Below are positions 54,776 to 64,000 of a stretch of 64,000 bases of DNA, piece by piece. Origin of the DNA: Heterotrichella gracilis (Eukaryota > Sar > Xanthophyceae > Tribonematales > Xanthonemataceae); contig JAULBX010000004.1 of assembly GCA_032358255.1 (NCBI GenBank), forward strand, positions 96,340 through 160,339, given 5' to 3'. Below the pieces are notes generated by a model. It worked only from the letters and a program-made list of their open reading frames with translations. It ran no database searches and was not told where the DNA came from. Positions within the stretch are counted from its first letter, which is position 1; each line of letters begins with the position of its first letter. Made by a program: the position numbers and the translations under genes.

Positions 54776-55944
54776 TCACAGCTCCCCCGAGTCATACAGC
54801 TGGTGTGGTGAGCAGGCGGCGCTGAGCTCCACACACAGCAGGGGACGCACAGCGGGGGCGCCCTCGGCAAATATGGCGTTCTCCAGCGTGTGCCGGTGCT
54901 GGGCTAGCAGGCTGCGAGGGAAGGGGAGGGCGGTCACATAGGTTAAGGCACATCCATGTGCAATGCATGCCATGTTGCGTGGATAATTGTTCTGCGGTGC
55001 TTGATATTGCACTGGTCTAAGCCAGGTTGAGCTCGGTTTGGATGGCGACCACCACGGTGCCCTTACCGAATCTGTGCCTGGGTGCATTTGAGCGCCCCGG
55101 CGCACCACCATTGGCCCCATCACGCTGTCCACATGCTGGATGCCAGTGTCATGTGGTACCTTGCAAGTGCCTTTTGCACATGATGCCACATACACATGAT
55201 GCCACATGCACGCAGTGCTCATGATGACAACCCCCTTGCATGGGTCCTGTGCAGTTGCTGGAGCATACTCACCACCAGTGCCACCATCACCATGTGTGCC
55301 AGCACAGCCGCGAGTCCCACCACATGCACCCCCAACCCCCAACCCACCTGTCACATGGCTCCTTCAAGTGCGCCATGTCCCCTGCCCCGTCCCCCCCAGG
55401 TCCCGCCAGCCGCACCACCCCCGCGCACAGCCCATCCAGGGCGGCGTAGATGCGCGGCTCGCTGCGGGGGAAGGGCACGCGCCGCCTGTGGCTGGGCAAA
55501 GGGAAAGGTTAGTGAATAGGTAGGATACATCCCAGCCCGTTATAGCCGGTCAGGGCTGTTCCTGGGAATGATGCAACCCAAAGTTCAGAGATAAGGCTTG
55601 TCAAACCACTGTTTTCTGTGTGAAGAAGCGTGGGTTTTCACATCTGTCACTGTTCTAATGCACAACAGAGGCGAATGTCCTGCAGTAGACGTGAGGTGCA
55701 TGCATTTGGCAGCCACTGTGTAATTCTTTGGGGCCAATACCCACTGCCCAGGCACTAGTTGGACGGCCAGTGCAGGATCCAGGCATGCCTCGATGCGCAA
55801 GTGCAACTGATGGTTTGAAATAAGGGTAGATAAAGGTTGGTGCGCTGCGTGGGTGAATGGTTACAAACCTGAGATCGGCCTCTGATGCTGGCTTTTCCAT
55901 GTTCAAGACCTCTCTTTCCAGCGCCAGAGACAGGATAAGGCACT
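54776..55944 (-). CDS. 3' exons of an unrecognised minus-strand protein
   Basis: Three consecutive exons are supported by splice sites and phase: 55869-55944, 55348-55491 and 54776-54911 (stop). They encode about 118 residues: CLILSLALEREVLNMEKPAS, then RRRVPFPRSEPRIYAALDGL with AGVVRLAG, and LLAQHRHTLENAIFAEGAP to a C-terminus ending LYDSGEL. The first part would be an amphipathic helix and the rest looks globular. I do not recognise the family. Earlier exons must lie upstream, between about 56000 and 57300, where a minus-strand frame around 56813-57150 containing RQFACQLVLDYCERILKCI is a candidate that I could not connect by phase. Confidence 0.55.
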
Positions 55945-57377
55945 CTGCAGAAAGGTGTGCACATAGATAGGGGGTGTTAACGATATATCGGGCCTGTAGG
56001 GCGCAAAGATCATGGTTACAAGTGAACGATGAGGGGGGGTTGGATTGCTATGGCCAGAAGGTTAACTGCAGTTGAGTTCTTGGCAGGATTAGGAAGCAGG
56101 GTGTGCTGGCGCATGCCACAGAGACCACATAAGCATGCACGTGTAGGTGCAAGATTTAAAGATCCCATATGTCAAATTTTATTGAAGGGCCACTATTCAT
56201 ATGTAGCTGGTCTTGGCGATCACCAAGGGATCAAGCGGCATGGCATGCATGCACACGGCGAGGTGAATTCTGTGACATACCGTGGCAAGATAGCTCTCGT
56301 GACTTGACTGCAACAATTCCTATGAGATATAGGCACGCAACCCACAATTTCACAGCCAGAATCATCGTCAGTTGCTGCTGTAGTCAGTGACAAGATGCAT
56401 GCCGGTCTGGCATTCAAACGATGAGTAGGGTTTTTTGCGGAGAGATACAGTTGCTACACAAGCTTGCACTGAAGAAGATACCACTTTGGTAGTTTCTTAT
56501 CCAAGCAAAAGTGCCTTTCTTTATGGGGTCTTATTGGTTGACAAACCTTATCTGGGTGCTATATGCATGCAAAGCAAGGGTGTCGGGCAGGGTGTCGGGT
56601 GTACTAAAGGAGTCAACACGCCAACTACACACTCCGAGGAGCGACACCACCGGGTACAGGTTTTTGGGTTTGTGTAGGTAACTTGGTAAGGAAAAGGCAA
56701 TGACTTTGTGCCTTCACTTGAGTGTTTAATAGGGAAGCTAGCTAGCTTTGCAGGCCTCCATTGTTTGGTATATCCCCCTTCTGACTGCAAAAACTGACAG
56801 GCAACCTCCCAGTCAGCACGGTGCCTGGTAGGCCCAGCAGCTTTCAGCCTTTAAGGGGCCTCCGCGACTGTACGCGTGCCCAGTCCCTGGAACGCTGGAA
56901 AGGTGCGATATTGGTGCCATCCCATGAGCACATGGTTGGCAAGCCTCCGGTGGTACGGCCACAGCCAGCTTGTGGCCTCTTCGGGAGATGCACTTGAGAA
57001 TGCGTTCGCAATAATCCAACACCAGCTGACATGCAAACTGCCGCCACCCAGTGAGAGGCGCATACCCCCCCAGCCAACCACAACTACCACAACCACTGCA
57101 GCTCACTCCAGCACTGACAGCGGCGGCTGCACCCATGACCTTGCACCCCTGAAACCCTAAACCCCAGTGTTTGGACCTGGCCTTGTCCTGTTGAGTCCAA
57201 GCGCACTGAGGGCTCGCGGCTCGCGGCACTGGTACCATGCGCTGGCGATGACACATTATACTGAGGACTGCAGTGAGGTGTAATCGATATGTTACAGCTT
57301 AGAGTGGCGGCGATGCAGTTGGCTGCTTATCCTGCCGCTGCGCGCCCCATCCTCCTCCGGGGTTCCATGTCACTGCT
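55945..57377. other. Unresolved stretch, possible upstream exons of the preceding minus-strand gene
   Basis: Apart from the minus-strand frame at about 56813-57150, which may be coding, I see no exon with clear boundaries. No RNA genes are visible. Confidence 0.3.
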
Positions 57378-58821
57378 CTATGCAGCTGTTGCCTTCACGG
57401 CCTGGGTGCCTGCAGGGGGGTGCAACAGGGAAAGTGAGAAGGCTGACCAGGCGGGAACAAATCCAATAGGGCACAGTTGATCACCGGAGTGGCAACGCAT
57501 ATTATGAAACAAAATCAGTGCTACAAGAACGAGTTTTAAGCAGAAAATGGTGTTCGCCAGAAAAAGACCTTCACGATGCTCCACAAATGCTTACATAGAA
57601 AGCTAACAGCCACCAAACCTCCGGAAAGACGTGGTTCTGCTGGTTTTGCAACAACGCTCTGCTGCCGTGCCATTGCCCTCTTACCACCCCATTTTCAGCT
57701 TTGCATATGTTGCTCAAATTCGAGACTGTCGAGACCAGCCCCGAGCCCACACCTCCCGCCCAGGGGTGCAAAGGGAGGAGAGGGGTGCCGACTGCGCCAC
57801 CACCCCTGCCACTCCTATTGCACCTCCCAACAGGCTGCCACACTATCCCCACCCTCCCTGCCGCCGCTTTTCCATCATACTTTTGCATTATCAGCACCCT
57901 GCAACCACACATACCTTCCCTGAAGCCGTTCTTGAACAGCCTGGGGATGTCCTTCATGTGGCGCATGCGCCCGGTGCCGGTGGTCTTTCTGCGCACAGCC
58001 TTCTGGCTCCACCCGACTGCAGGAAACAATAGGGCGTCTCAGCTTTGCAGGCTAGAGTACCGTACTGGGCTGTCACCCCATATGATCATGCACATGAATA
58101 TGCATGTGGGCTGTCCACTTGTGCGACTGTAGCCATCACCCTATGAATAGCTGTTTGTGCATTGAGCTGCAAAATTGCAACAGAGTACAGACAGTGCTCC
58201 CTAAAAGAAGGTTTTAGCTGACAAGCGCTTGACAGTACGCATTAATGGTTGGGCTAATTCGCAACGTGTCCTCCACTGAAGAGGCCATGCTGCAAGGCCA
58301 ACGGTTGTTGCCCCTCCCTTATAAGATTCGCCAACAAAGTACTGCGTTGTAATCTGTGATGCTACTCCAAACGTGGTACTACATCCCAGGTGCATTATTG
58401 CAACCCCAATCCCACCATACTGTCCCTTTCCACTGCATGCACCCCGTACACCCAGCCCCCATAACCACTCCACTGACACTCACTACCCACGCGCTGAGTC
58501 CCCCACACCCCCCTGCTTCCAGTGCCTGGCCACTTACACTTGCGAACTTTAGCGGAGGGGTAGCCGCAAGCACCGCATGTGCTCTTCTGGATGTGGAACG
58601 ACCGACGTCCACACCGCCTGCACCCGATGTGGGTCTTGTTGCGGCGCTTTCCTGCAGCACAACCACCACAGGAACCTCAGCTCCAACCACAACCTGTCGA
58701 TGCATATGGCAGCATACGATGTGGGTCACTACACGAAGCAAGGGGCCCGTGATGACGCGCTGCGAGCGCCGAGGTTGTGGGACGCACCGAAACTTCCTGT
58801 TCCCTTCCCTTTCTTGCCCAT
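57378..58821 (-). CDS. RPL37: Large-subunit ribosomal protein eL37
   Basis: Exons on the minus strand: 58788-58821, 58538-58651, 57915-58016 and 57378-57409. Phases close to 93 residues, the normal eL37 length. It starts [12 protein letters not shown], followed by [34 protein letters not shown], and [20 protein letters not shown] with FKNGFREG. The four cysteines in C-R-R-C and C-G-A-C form the zinc-binding site of the family. The last exon encodes only about ten residues (TQAVKATAA), which is short but matches the variable eL37 tail. Introns are canonical and contain none of the exon-edge copies seen elsewhere. Confidence 0.97.
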
Positions 58822-59790
58822 CGTGTCCGATTTGCCGGGCTCAGCAACCTGGCTGCAAGCTTCGACTTGCTGAAAAGAGGGAGGAGACGCCGCCAACCCT
58901 GGTTCTATAGCAGTAATCGGTATAATAGTGAACATGGAATTTTCCGCCGCAGTTTTGGGTGGTCTCAAATCCCAGGGAGGATAAGTATCGTTTTAGATAC
59001 CCATAACACTACTGTAAATCCCCACATCCCCAATATTCAAAGGCTCTTTTTCGAGAGCGCATACCTGTGCTAACACGTCGATACGAGCGCAGAACTGGCT
59101 TCGAACTGGGTACTGAAAGTGCCAACAATAGAAAAGGAGGCGCCTTGGTGACTCAATGGTTGGACTGTTGACATGCATGCATGCATAACGCTAGGGTTTA
59201 GAGCCACGGTTTAAGCCCCTACGTCGCACTCCACCTGGAGCCGGGTGCACAGCCAGTGCTTATTAGAACACCGCTATTATGGGACGTTGAAACCATGCCT
59301 AAACAGGTAGAGTAGGTTGATGGCAGCAGCGGTTGCCAGCAGTGGGGCGTGTGGAGGCATGGCGAGGCGCAGGAGGGCGCAAGGTACGGGGATGGTTAAG
59401 GTTGATATACTCTGGTGATAGGTTTGGCACAATTATGCATAGGCGGGAAATGTGACAGGGTTAAGGCACACACTGGAGGGTTAGTGCACACAAGTACAGT
59501 GCCCTGGTGCCTTAGGGGAATAGTGGTGGTGTGGGTGTTCAAACAGTGCTGGTAGGGCACTGCACGCGGGGGCTGCTTGGCTGTCCACTGCCACTGGGCA
59601 GAATGTTGTTGCGCAGTGAAGGGTTGAGGAAGGGTCTCACCCCCAGGGCAAAAGCGCCCTGCGGACTGTGACCCTCAAGGACAATTCCCAAGCCTAGGGC
59701 CTAGGCCCCCACACACCTCCACACCAGCCCCAGTAAAGGACCCTTCTTACCTTATCTAATAACCCCCACGCAGGGCATAACGCCGTCACC
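58822..59790. other. Divergent intergenic region, eL37 / ion channel
   Basis: Expected to carry the eL37 promoter (right after 58822) and that of the channel gene. One TGCATGCATGCAT palindrome is at 59173-59185. No gene is supported. Confidence 0.4.
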
Positions 59791-62700
59791 ATGGTTCCTG
59801 CCCTGGTGTTGTGCTTGGCAGTGCTTCCCTGCGGGTGGGCGCAGATGCAGACCCCCTTCATGGGCCAGGGGAACGACCCCCCTGCCAACCGCACACGAGT
59901 GTATGTGTCTGTGCTTCTCAACAGGTGTGCATGGGTGGCATGTGCGTACACCCGTGTACATAGTTGCACACCAGGGCCGTATCTGTTTGGCCTTGCCACA
60001 CACATGGCATCGGTTGTGCTGGGTAGGGAATAGCGTTGCCTGAGCGAATGCTGCCACATAGGTGTGTCAGGTCAAGCCTTGCACACCTGGTTGTGCTTCA
60101 AGCACATCCGCATATGCTATATACGCACATGCACTCGCTTTTCCCACTTAGGTGCTGTACGTGAGGGTGTACACGTGGGCTTGCCAAACCCTGGTAGGGT
60201 TTCTTATGAGGGGGTTTGTGGCCCCCCTGCAGGTTGCTAGAGGTGGATGACAACAACTACCGCTTCAAGGTACGTGCGTGAAAGTTATCTTTCATGAGGG
60301 CATTTGCTATATGGGTGCATGCAGCCATGAGGAACGAAGCTTGCATTCCATTGCTGGACCAGCCTCATCCCGGTGCCGCATCGGATCTCATTCCGGCCCT
60401 GATATACAAGCCATCAAGTTCACCACTTCCCCTCAGGTCCCCTCCGCTGGTCTTTGAAGCCCTAGAGAAACCCTTTCCCTGCACCCTAATGCAGGCGGTG
60501 ATCATCTACTACCTTGCATTAACCCTCAGATTGCTCATCCAAAACCCTAACAAAACCCCATTCCTTGTCTACTAACGCAGGCGGTGATCATCTACTACCT
60601 TGCATGGAACGACACCCGTGCCCGGCCCACCATCGACAGCAACACCCGGAAAATGGTGCAAAACACGACCAGCTCCAATGGGGGTCCAGGGTGCAGCTAC
60701 CTGTGCACCAGCAGCGGGCAGGGGGAGTGCTGTGATGGCGTGTGGCTGCCGCATGTGGACCTGGCGAATGTGTATGGCCTGTCGCAAGTAAGGGGCATAC
60801 ACATGTGTGGATGCATTTGCCAGTGTGGGGTAATGGGGCAAGATTCTGGCATGGTATGTGTGTGGATGCCAGTGCCATGTGAGATGGTTGGGCGATTGTG
60901 TAGACATGGTATACGCAGAGCCAGGACAGACTTTGCTGCAGATACACATGCCATTGGAAGTCATACTGGCGCCTGTGGTGCTACCCGTAAGTAGCGCTCC
61001 GCAGATTTCCAGCTATGCTTTTCCACTTAGGGTTTCAACTAGGGTTCTCCCTCTGTGTGCAGGACCGCATAATTCGGTACGGCATCGGCACCACCGACGG
61101 CGGGGGCGTGTTTTGGTGGGCCAGCGTGAATGGGGAGTATTATACGCAGATGAACTTCCACGCCTTCCCCTTTGACCAACAGAAGCTGATCGTGGATCTG
61201 GTGGTGTACCAAGGGGGGAATGGGTTCCCGGGAAACGGGGTAGAGCTGTGGCCAAGCACTACAAGCATCTCCACCGCCACGACCAATAACATAGGCGAGT
61301 GTGCATGCCTTATGGAGGATTAGGGACACCTTGCCATGGCTGTGCACATCTCATTATATGTATGCAGGCACCTCGCCCTTGTTTGTATGTGGATGTGAGC
61401 CACATGCCATGCACTGGGTCACACAGGATTGCCTTGCTTGCAATTTCCAGTTAAGATGATACTACCGTACCCCATGCTTGTGTGTAACAAATGCGACACC
61501 AACTGACGTAGAGTCCATTTGTTGACCATTGAAGTGTTTGCTGGCGCACGGCATATCAGAACCCCACACAAGAATTACCTCCAATATCCTAAACCCTACT
61601 GCAGGCGACGCTGTCAGTGGGTGGGGTATCCGTGAGCTCAACCTCTCCTCCTACAGCTACCCTTCTTGCTCCCCCTTCGCCCAGCCCGGGGGGTTGCCCT
61701 CCAACTCCTCAGACCCTGCCCCAATAAACCCTCTAGGGTTGGCCCCAGAGTATGAGCAGGAGTGCAGTGTGGCCATCACCACCATGCCAGGGGGGAACCA
61801 ATCGCCGTTTTACGTGGCGGGGATGGATGGCCAGGTGGGTTTGTTTCCCTCGTCTTGCGCGTAGTTGGATCAAGTGCTTGTACAGTACGATATCTTGGTA
61901 CAACACTGTGGTTGCACTGCATTAGGGTGCACTCTTTCTCTCCCAGAGTCCTTGAGGCAATGCGCAGTAGTGCAGACTACCACAAGGTATCACAATGGTT
62001 GTTTCCATAGAGGCACACAGCCACAGCAAACTACACAGTGAAGCTGTCCCATGCCACGCCAATGGCGTGTCCCCTTGTCCAAAATCACCCCACACCCTGT
62101 TTCTGCTCTCTTTATACATTTTTTATGTTGTTCATTTCATATTTTTCTTCGTTTCTGCCCCTTCAGGCCCCCAGCAGCTCCGTGACCTCTGGCGTGACAG
62201 TTGTCATCACCGTGCAGAGGTTCTACATCTACTACATCGTCAACAGCATCCTGCCAATCATGCTCACGGTGTGGATGGGCTTTGTGGTGTTCTTCATACC
62301 AAAGGCAAACCTGGAGGCGCGCATGGGTGCGTGACTGGGAGGACTTGGGATTTGGGGACTAGGGGTGGTGGATTTGGTTTTTTGGCGTTATGTGGTTTGG
62401 AATCAGAGCGGTGGTGTTGTCCATCCCCAAGGCAAAGCTGGAGGCGCGCATGGGTGATTGGCCGAGAGGGTTGTGGTGGTGTGGACAGTAGGGTTTGGGA
62501 ATTAGGGTTGTGGGGCCATGATCGGTAGGGTTTGGGAATTAGAATCGAGGGATGGGATTTGTGGTCTTCTTCATACCGTAAAGGAGGGCATGGGTGGCTC
62601 CCCAGCATCGCCTCCAACTGCAACGGATGACGGTACTTCTCAGCCATATGACAAGGCATCCCCCTCTTTCCTCCCCAGGCATCATCGTCACGCTCTTCCT

Positions 62701-63868
62701 TGCCCTCACCGCCATCCAGTTTGTGGTGGCCCAGACCCTGCCCGCCTCCTCCTACATCCTGTCCGTGCAGCAGCTCATCCTCATGTCGTACATAGTGCTG
62801 GCGCTGTGCGGGGCGGAGAGCCTGCTGGTGTACTTTGTGGTGGAGTGGAAAATCAGGTCGCAGAGGTGTGAAACCCTAGCAAAACCCTAACAAAACCCAA
62901 GGAACGTTTGTGGGGAGTGGAGCCTGCTGGTGCACTTTGTGGTGGAGTGGAAGATCAGGTCGCAGAGGTGAAACCCTAGCAAAATCCCTAACAAAACCCT
63001 GTTTGTGGTGGAGTGGAAGATCAGATTGCAGAGGTGAAACCCTAGCAAAACCCCTAACAAAACCCTCGTTGTGGTGGAGTGGGACGTGGGATTGCATCGG
63101 TGAAACCCTAGCATAGCCCTGTTTGTGATGGAGGGGATGAAAGGTCACAGGTGTAAAACCCCTTGCTCGTTAGAACCCCCACTTTGCTACTAATCAGAAC
63201 GGCAGTTTGTGGTGCATACTGCTGGCAAGCGCTGACAATGTCCCTTGCTGCGTATGAACTTTCTGGGTCCAGGGTCACGCCTGCTTCCTAATGTGTCACA
63301 ACCTGACGCGGTTCCTCACACATCACTAGGGAGGTTTTAGGGCTTCCACACACTCCGAACTTGCCCAAAAAGCCCTCTCGCCCCGCCCCTGTGCAGGATC
63401 AAGGCCCGGCACGCCGCCCTGACCCGCCTGACCCGCTCCCATGGTAGGCGCATGACCCTGGACCCAGAAACGCAGGAGTTCATACGCAGGCAGAGCATGG
63501 AGATGGCAGGTAGGAAGCGCTGTGCCGCAACCCCAATGGGCGCCTGATGGAGCGCTCATGTTACCCTAATGCAACCCTTGTACTACCCTAATGGCCGTCC
63601 ATGTCACCGCAATGGAACCCTTGTGCTACCCTAATGAGGCGCTCATGTAACCTCAATGGAACCCTCGTGGTACCCTACTGGGCCACAGGCTGTCCCTGAA
63701 GGTGGCAGTGTTAATCTACCCTTACGTACGGTTTGCCCGGCTCTGGTGCGCATTCCTCCAGGTGGCCAGGGGGTGTACAGTGATGCTGAGGGTATGGATG
63801 TGCGGCGGGTGGACACTGCCTCAAGGGATGACCTCATGTCAAGCACCATGTTTGGGCGCAGGCAGCAG
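59791..63868 (+). CDS. Pentameric ligand-gated ion channel without a Cys-loop (3' end outside the window)
   Basis: Exons 59791-59924, 60233-60269, 60581-60787, 61063-61294, 61605-61834, 62167-62326, 62679-62865, 63397-63509 and 63762-63868 give 469 residues so far, ending in phase at a donor. A signal peptide (MVPALVLCLAVLPCGWAQ) is followed by a beta-rich ligand-binding domain: LEVDDNNYRFKAVIIYYLAW with NDTRARP, and the signature FHAFPFDQQKLIVDL. The two cysteines that define eukaryotic Cys-loop receptors are absent there. M1 is RFYIYYIVNSILPIMLTVWM; M2 IIVTLFLALTAIQFVVAQ with a Glu five residues before it; M3 QLILMSYIVLALCGAESLLV. A basic cytoplasmic loop follows and M4 must lie beyond the window. 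A cysteine-rich insert (GCSYLCTSSGQGECC) sits in exon 3. The preserved Glu near the M2 start suggests cation selectivity, by analogy with bacterial GLIC. The exon 4 donor appears to be GC. Confidence 0.9.
60490..60526 (+). repeat. Copy of channel exon 3 acceptor edge
   Basis: ATGCAGGCGGTGATCATCTA CTACCTTGCAT is identical over about 30 bases to the true exon 3 start (60576-60606). Between the copies are CCAAAACCCTAACAAAACCCC strings. Confidence 0.95.
62424..62460 (+). repeat. Copy of channel exon 6 donor edge
   Basis: CCAAGGCAAAGCTGGAGGCG CGCATGGGTG repeats the exon 6 end (62299-62330, CCAAAGGCAAACCTGGAGGC GCGCATGG|GTG). Confidence 0.9.
62830..63160 (+). repeat. Tandem array built from channel exon 7 donor edge, with AAACCCTAGCAAAACCCTAAC spacers
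   Basis: The true exon 7 end (TTTGTGGTGGAGTGGAAAAT CAGGTCGCAGAG|GTG, 62834-62868) recurs at about 62936-62970, 63001-63036 and 63068-63102, with a last remnant at 63120-63150. The copies become more divergent to the right. Unit length settles at about 66 bases, of which about half is the telomere-like spacer. Confidence 0.95.
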
Positions 63869-64000
63869 GTGAGGTGCCAACACAGCAGGGTTTAGGGTTT
63901 AGGGCAGTGTACAGGTCCTAACCAGGGGTCGCAGGTTCGAATCCGAAGGGTAGCGATATTTTTCGAATTTCCCTGAACTTTGCGACGGGATAAAATGGGT
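63869..64000 (+). other. Start of channel intron 9
   Basis: Begins GTGAGG and contains GGGTTTAGGGTTTAGGGC. A tRNA-like GGTTCGAATCC at 63940-63950 does not fold. The gene continues past the right edge. Confidence 0.5.

Noticed and set aside
56813-57256. Minus-strand frame as a stand-alone gene
   Set aside because: No start context or splice link could be shown. It is kept only as a possible upstream exon.
63930-63965. tRNA-like GGTTCGAATCC near the right edge
   Set aside because: The T stem does not pair, and no acceptor stem, D arm or anticodon arm can be formed with the bases upstream.

Overview
This is nuclear DNA from a eukaryote, most probably a green alga (Chlorophyta, likely Chlorophyceae). 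The signs are multi-exon genes with GT-AG introns of roughly 90 to 1000 bases, strong GC preference at third codon positions, plant-type telomere-like CCCTAAA/TTTAGGG strings scattered through introns, a TGTAA-type polyadenylation signal, and gene families such as the RpiB-cupin protein DRT102 and an F-box/Sel1 protein. No species can be named from the sequence alone.

Layout. 0.4-2.9 kb: a minus-strand V-ATPase assembly factor (VMA22/CCDC115-like) and an orphan minus-strand reading frame. 3.5-10.1 kb: a 13-exon oligopeptidase B (plus), with an antisense tRNA-Glu inside its sixth intron. 11.2-12.2 kb: a four-exon conserved plant-type nuclear protein (plus). 13.0-14.0 kb: an 80-residue membrane-anchored protein (minus). 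15.1-17.1 kb: DRT102-like RpiB-cupin protein (plus). 17.7-26.4 kb: a long MYND zinc-finger protein (plus) whose reading frame is broken at several points. 28.1-29.1 kb: the prefoldin-like protein UXT (plus). 29.1-35.1 kb: a repeat-rich stretch with two copies of a dispersed repeat, two long foldback hairpins, a 21-base tandem repeat and one small membrane protein. 35.1-45.4 kb: a 17-exon TTC13-like TPR protein (minus). 46.5-50.4 kb: an F-box/Sel1-repeat protein (plus). 51.1-53.5 kb: serine hydroxymethyltransferase (plus). 54.8-55.9 kb: the 3' exons of an unrecognised minus-strand gene. 57.4-58.8 kb: ribosomal protein eL37 (minus). 59.8 kb to the window end: a pentameric ligand-gated ion channel (plus) that runs off the right edge before its fourth membrane helix.

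The genes are unrelated housekeeping and accessory functions and do not form a pathway. What unites several of them is intron structure. In the MYND, UXT, TTC13-like, DRT102 and ion-channel genes, introns repeatedly hold degenerate copies of the neighbouring exon edge, including the splice site and about 20-100 bases of coding sequence, commonly separated by telomere-like CCCTAAA or TTTAGGG strings. About two dozen such cases are visible. SHMT, eL37 and the small genes at 11-14 kb lack them. This looks like a fossil record of a local duplication process tied to telomere-like DNA, and it is the main candidate for something undescribed in the window.

Exon boundaries were placed by eye from splice consensus, family similarity and reading-phase bookkeeping. 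Codon phases close exactly for oligopeptidase B, the 11.2 kb gene, the 80-residue protein, DRT102, UXT, TTC13-like, F-box/Sel1, SHMT, eL37 and the ion channel as far as it goes. Family assignments rest on recognition of motifs, not on any search.
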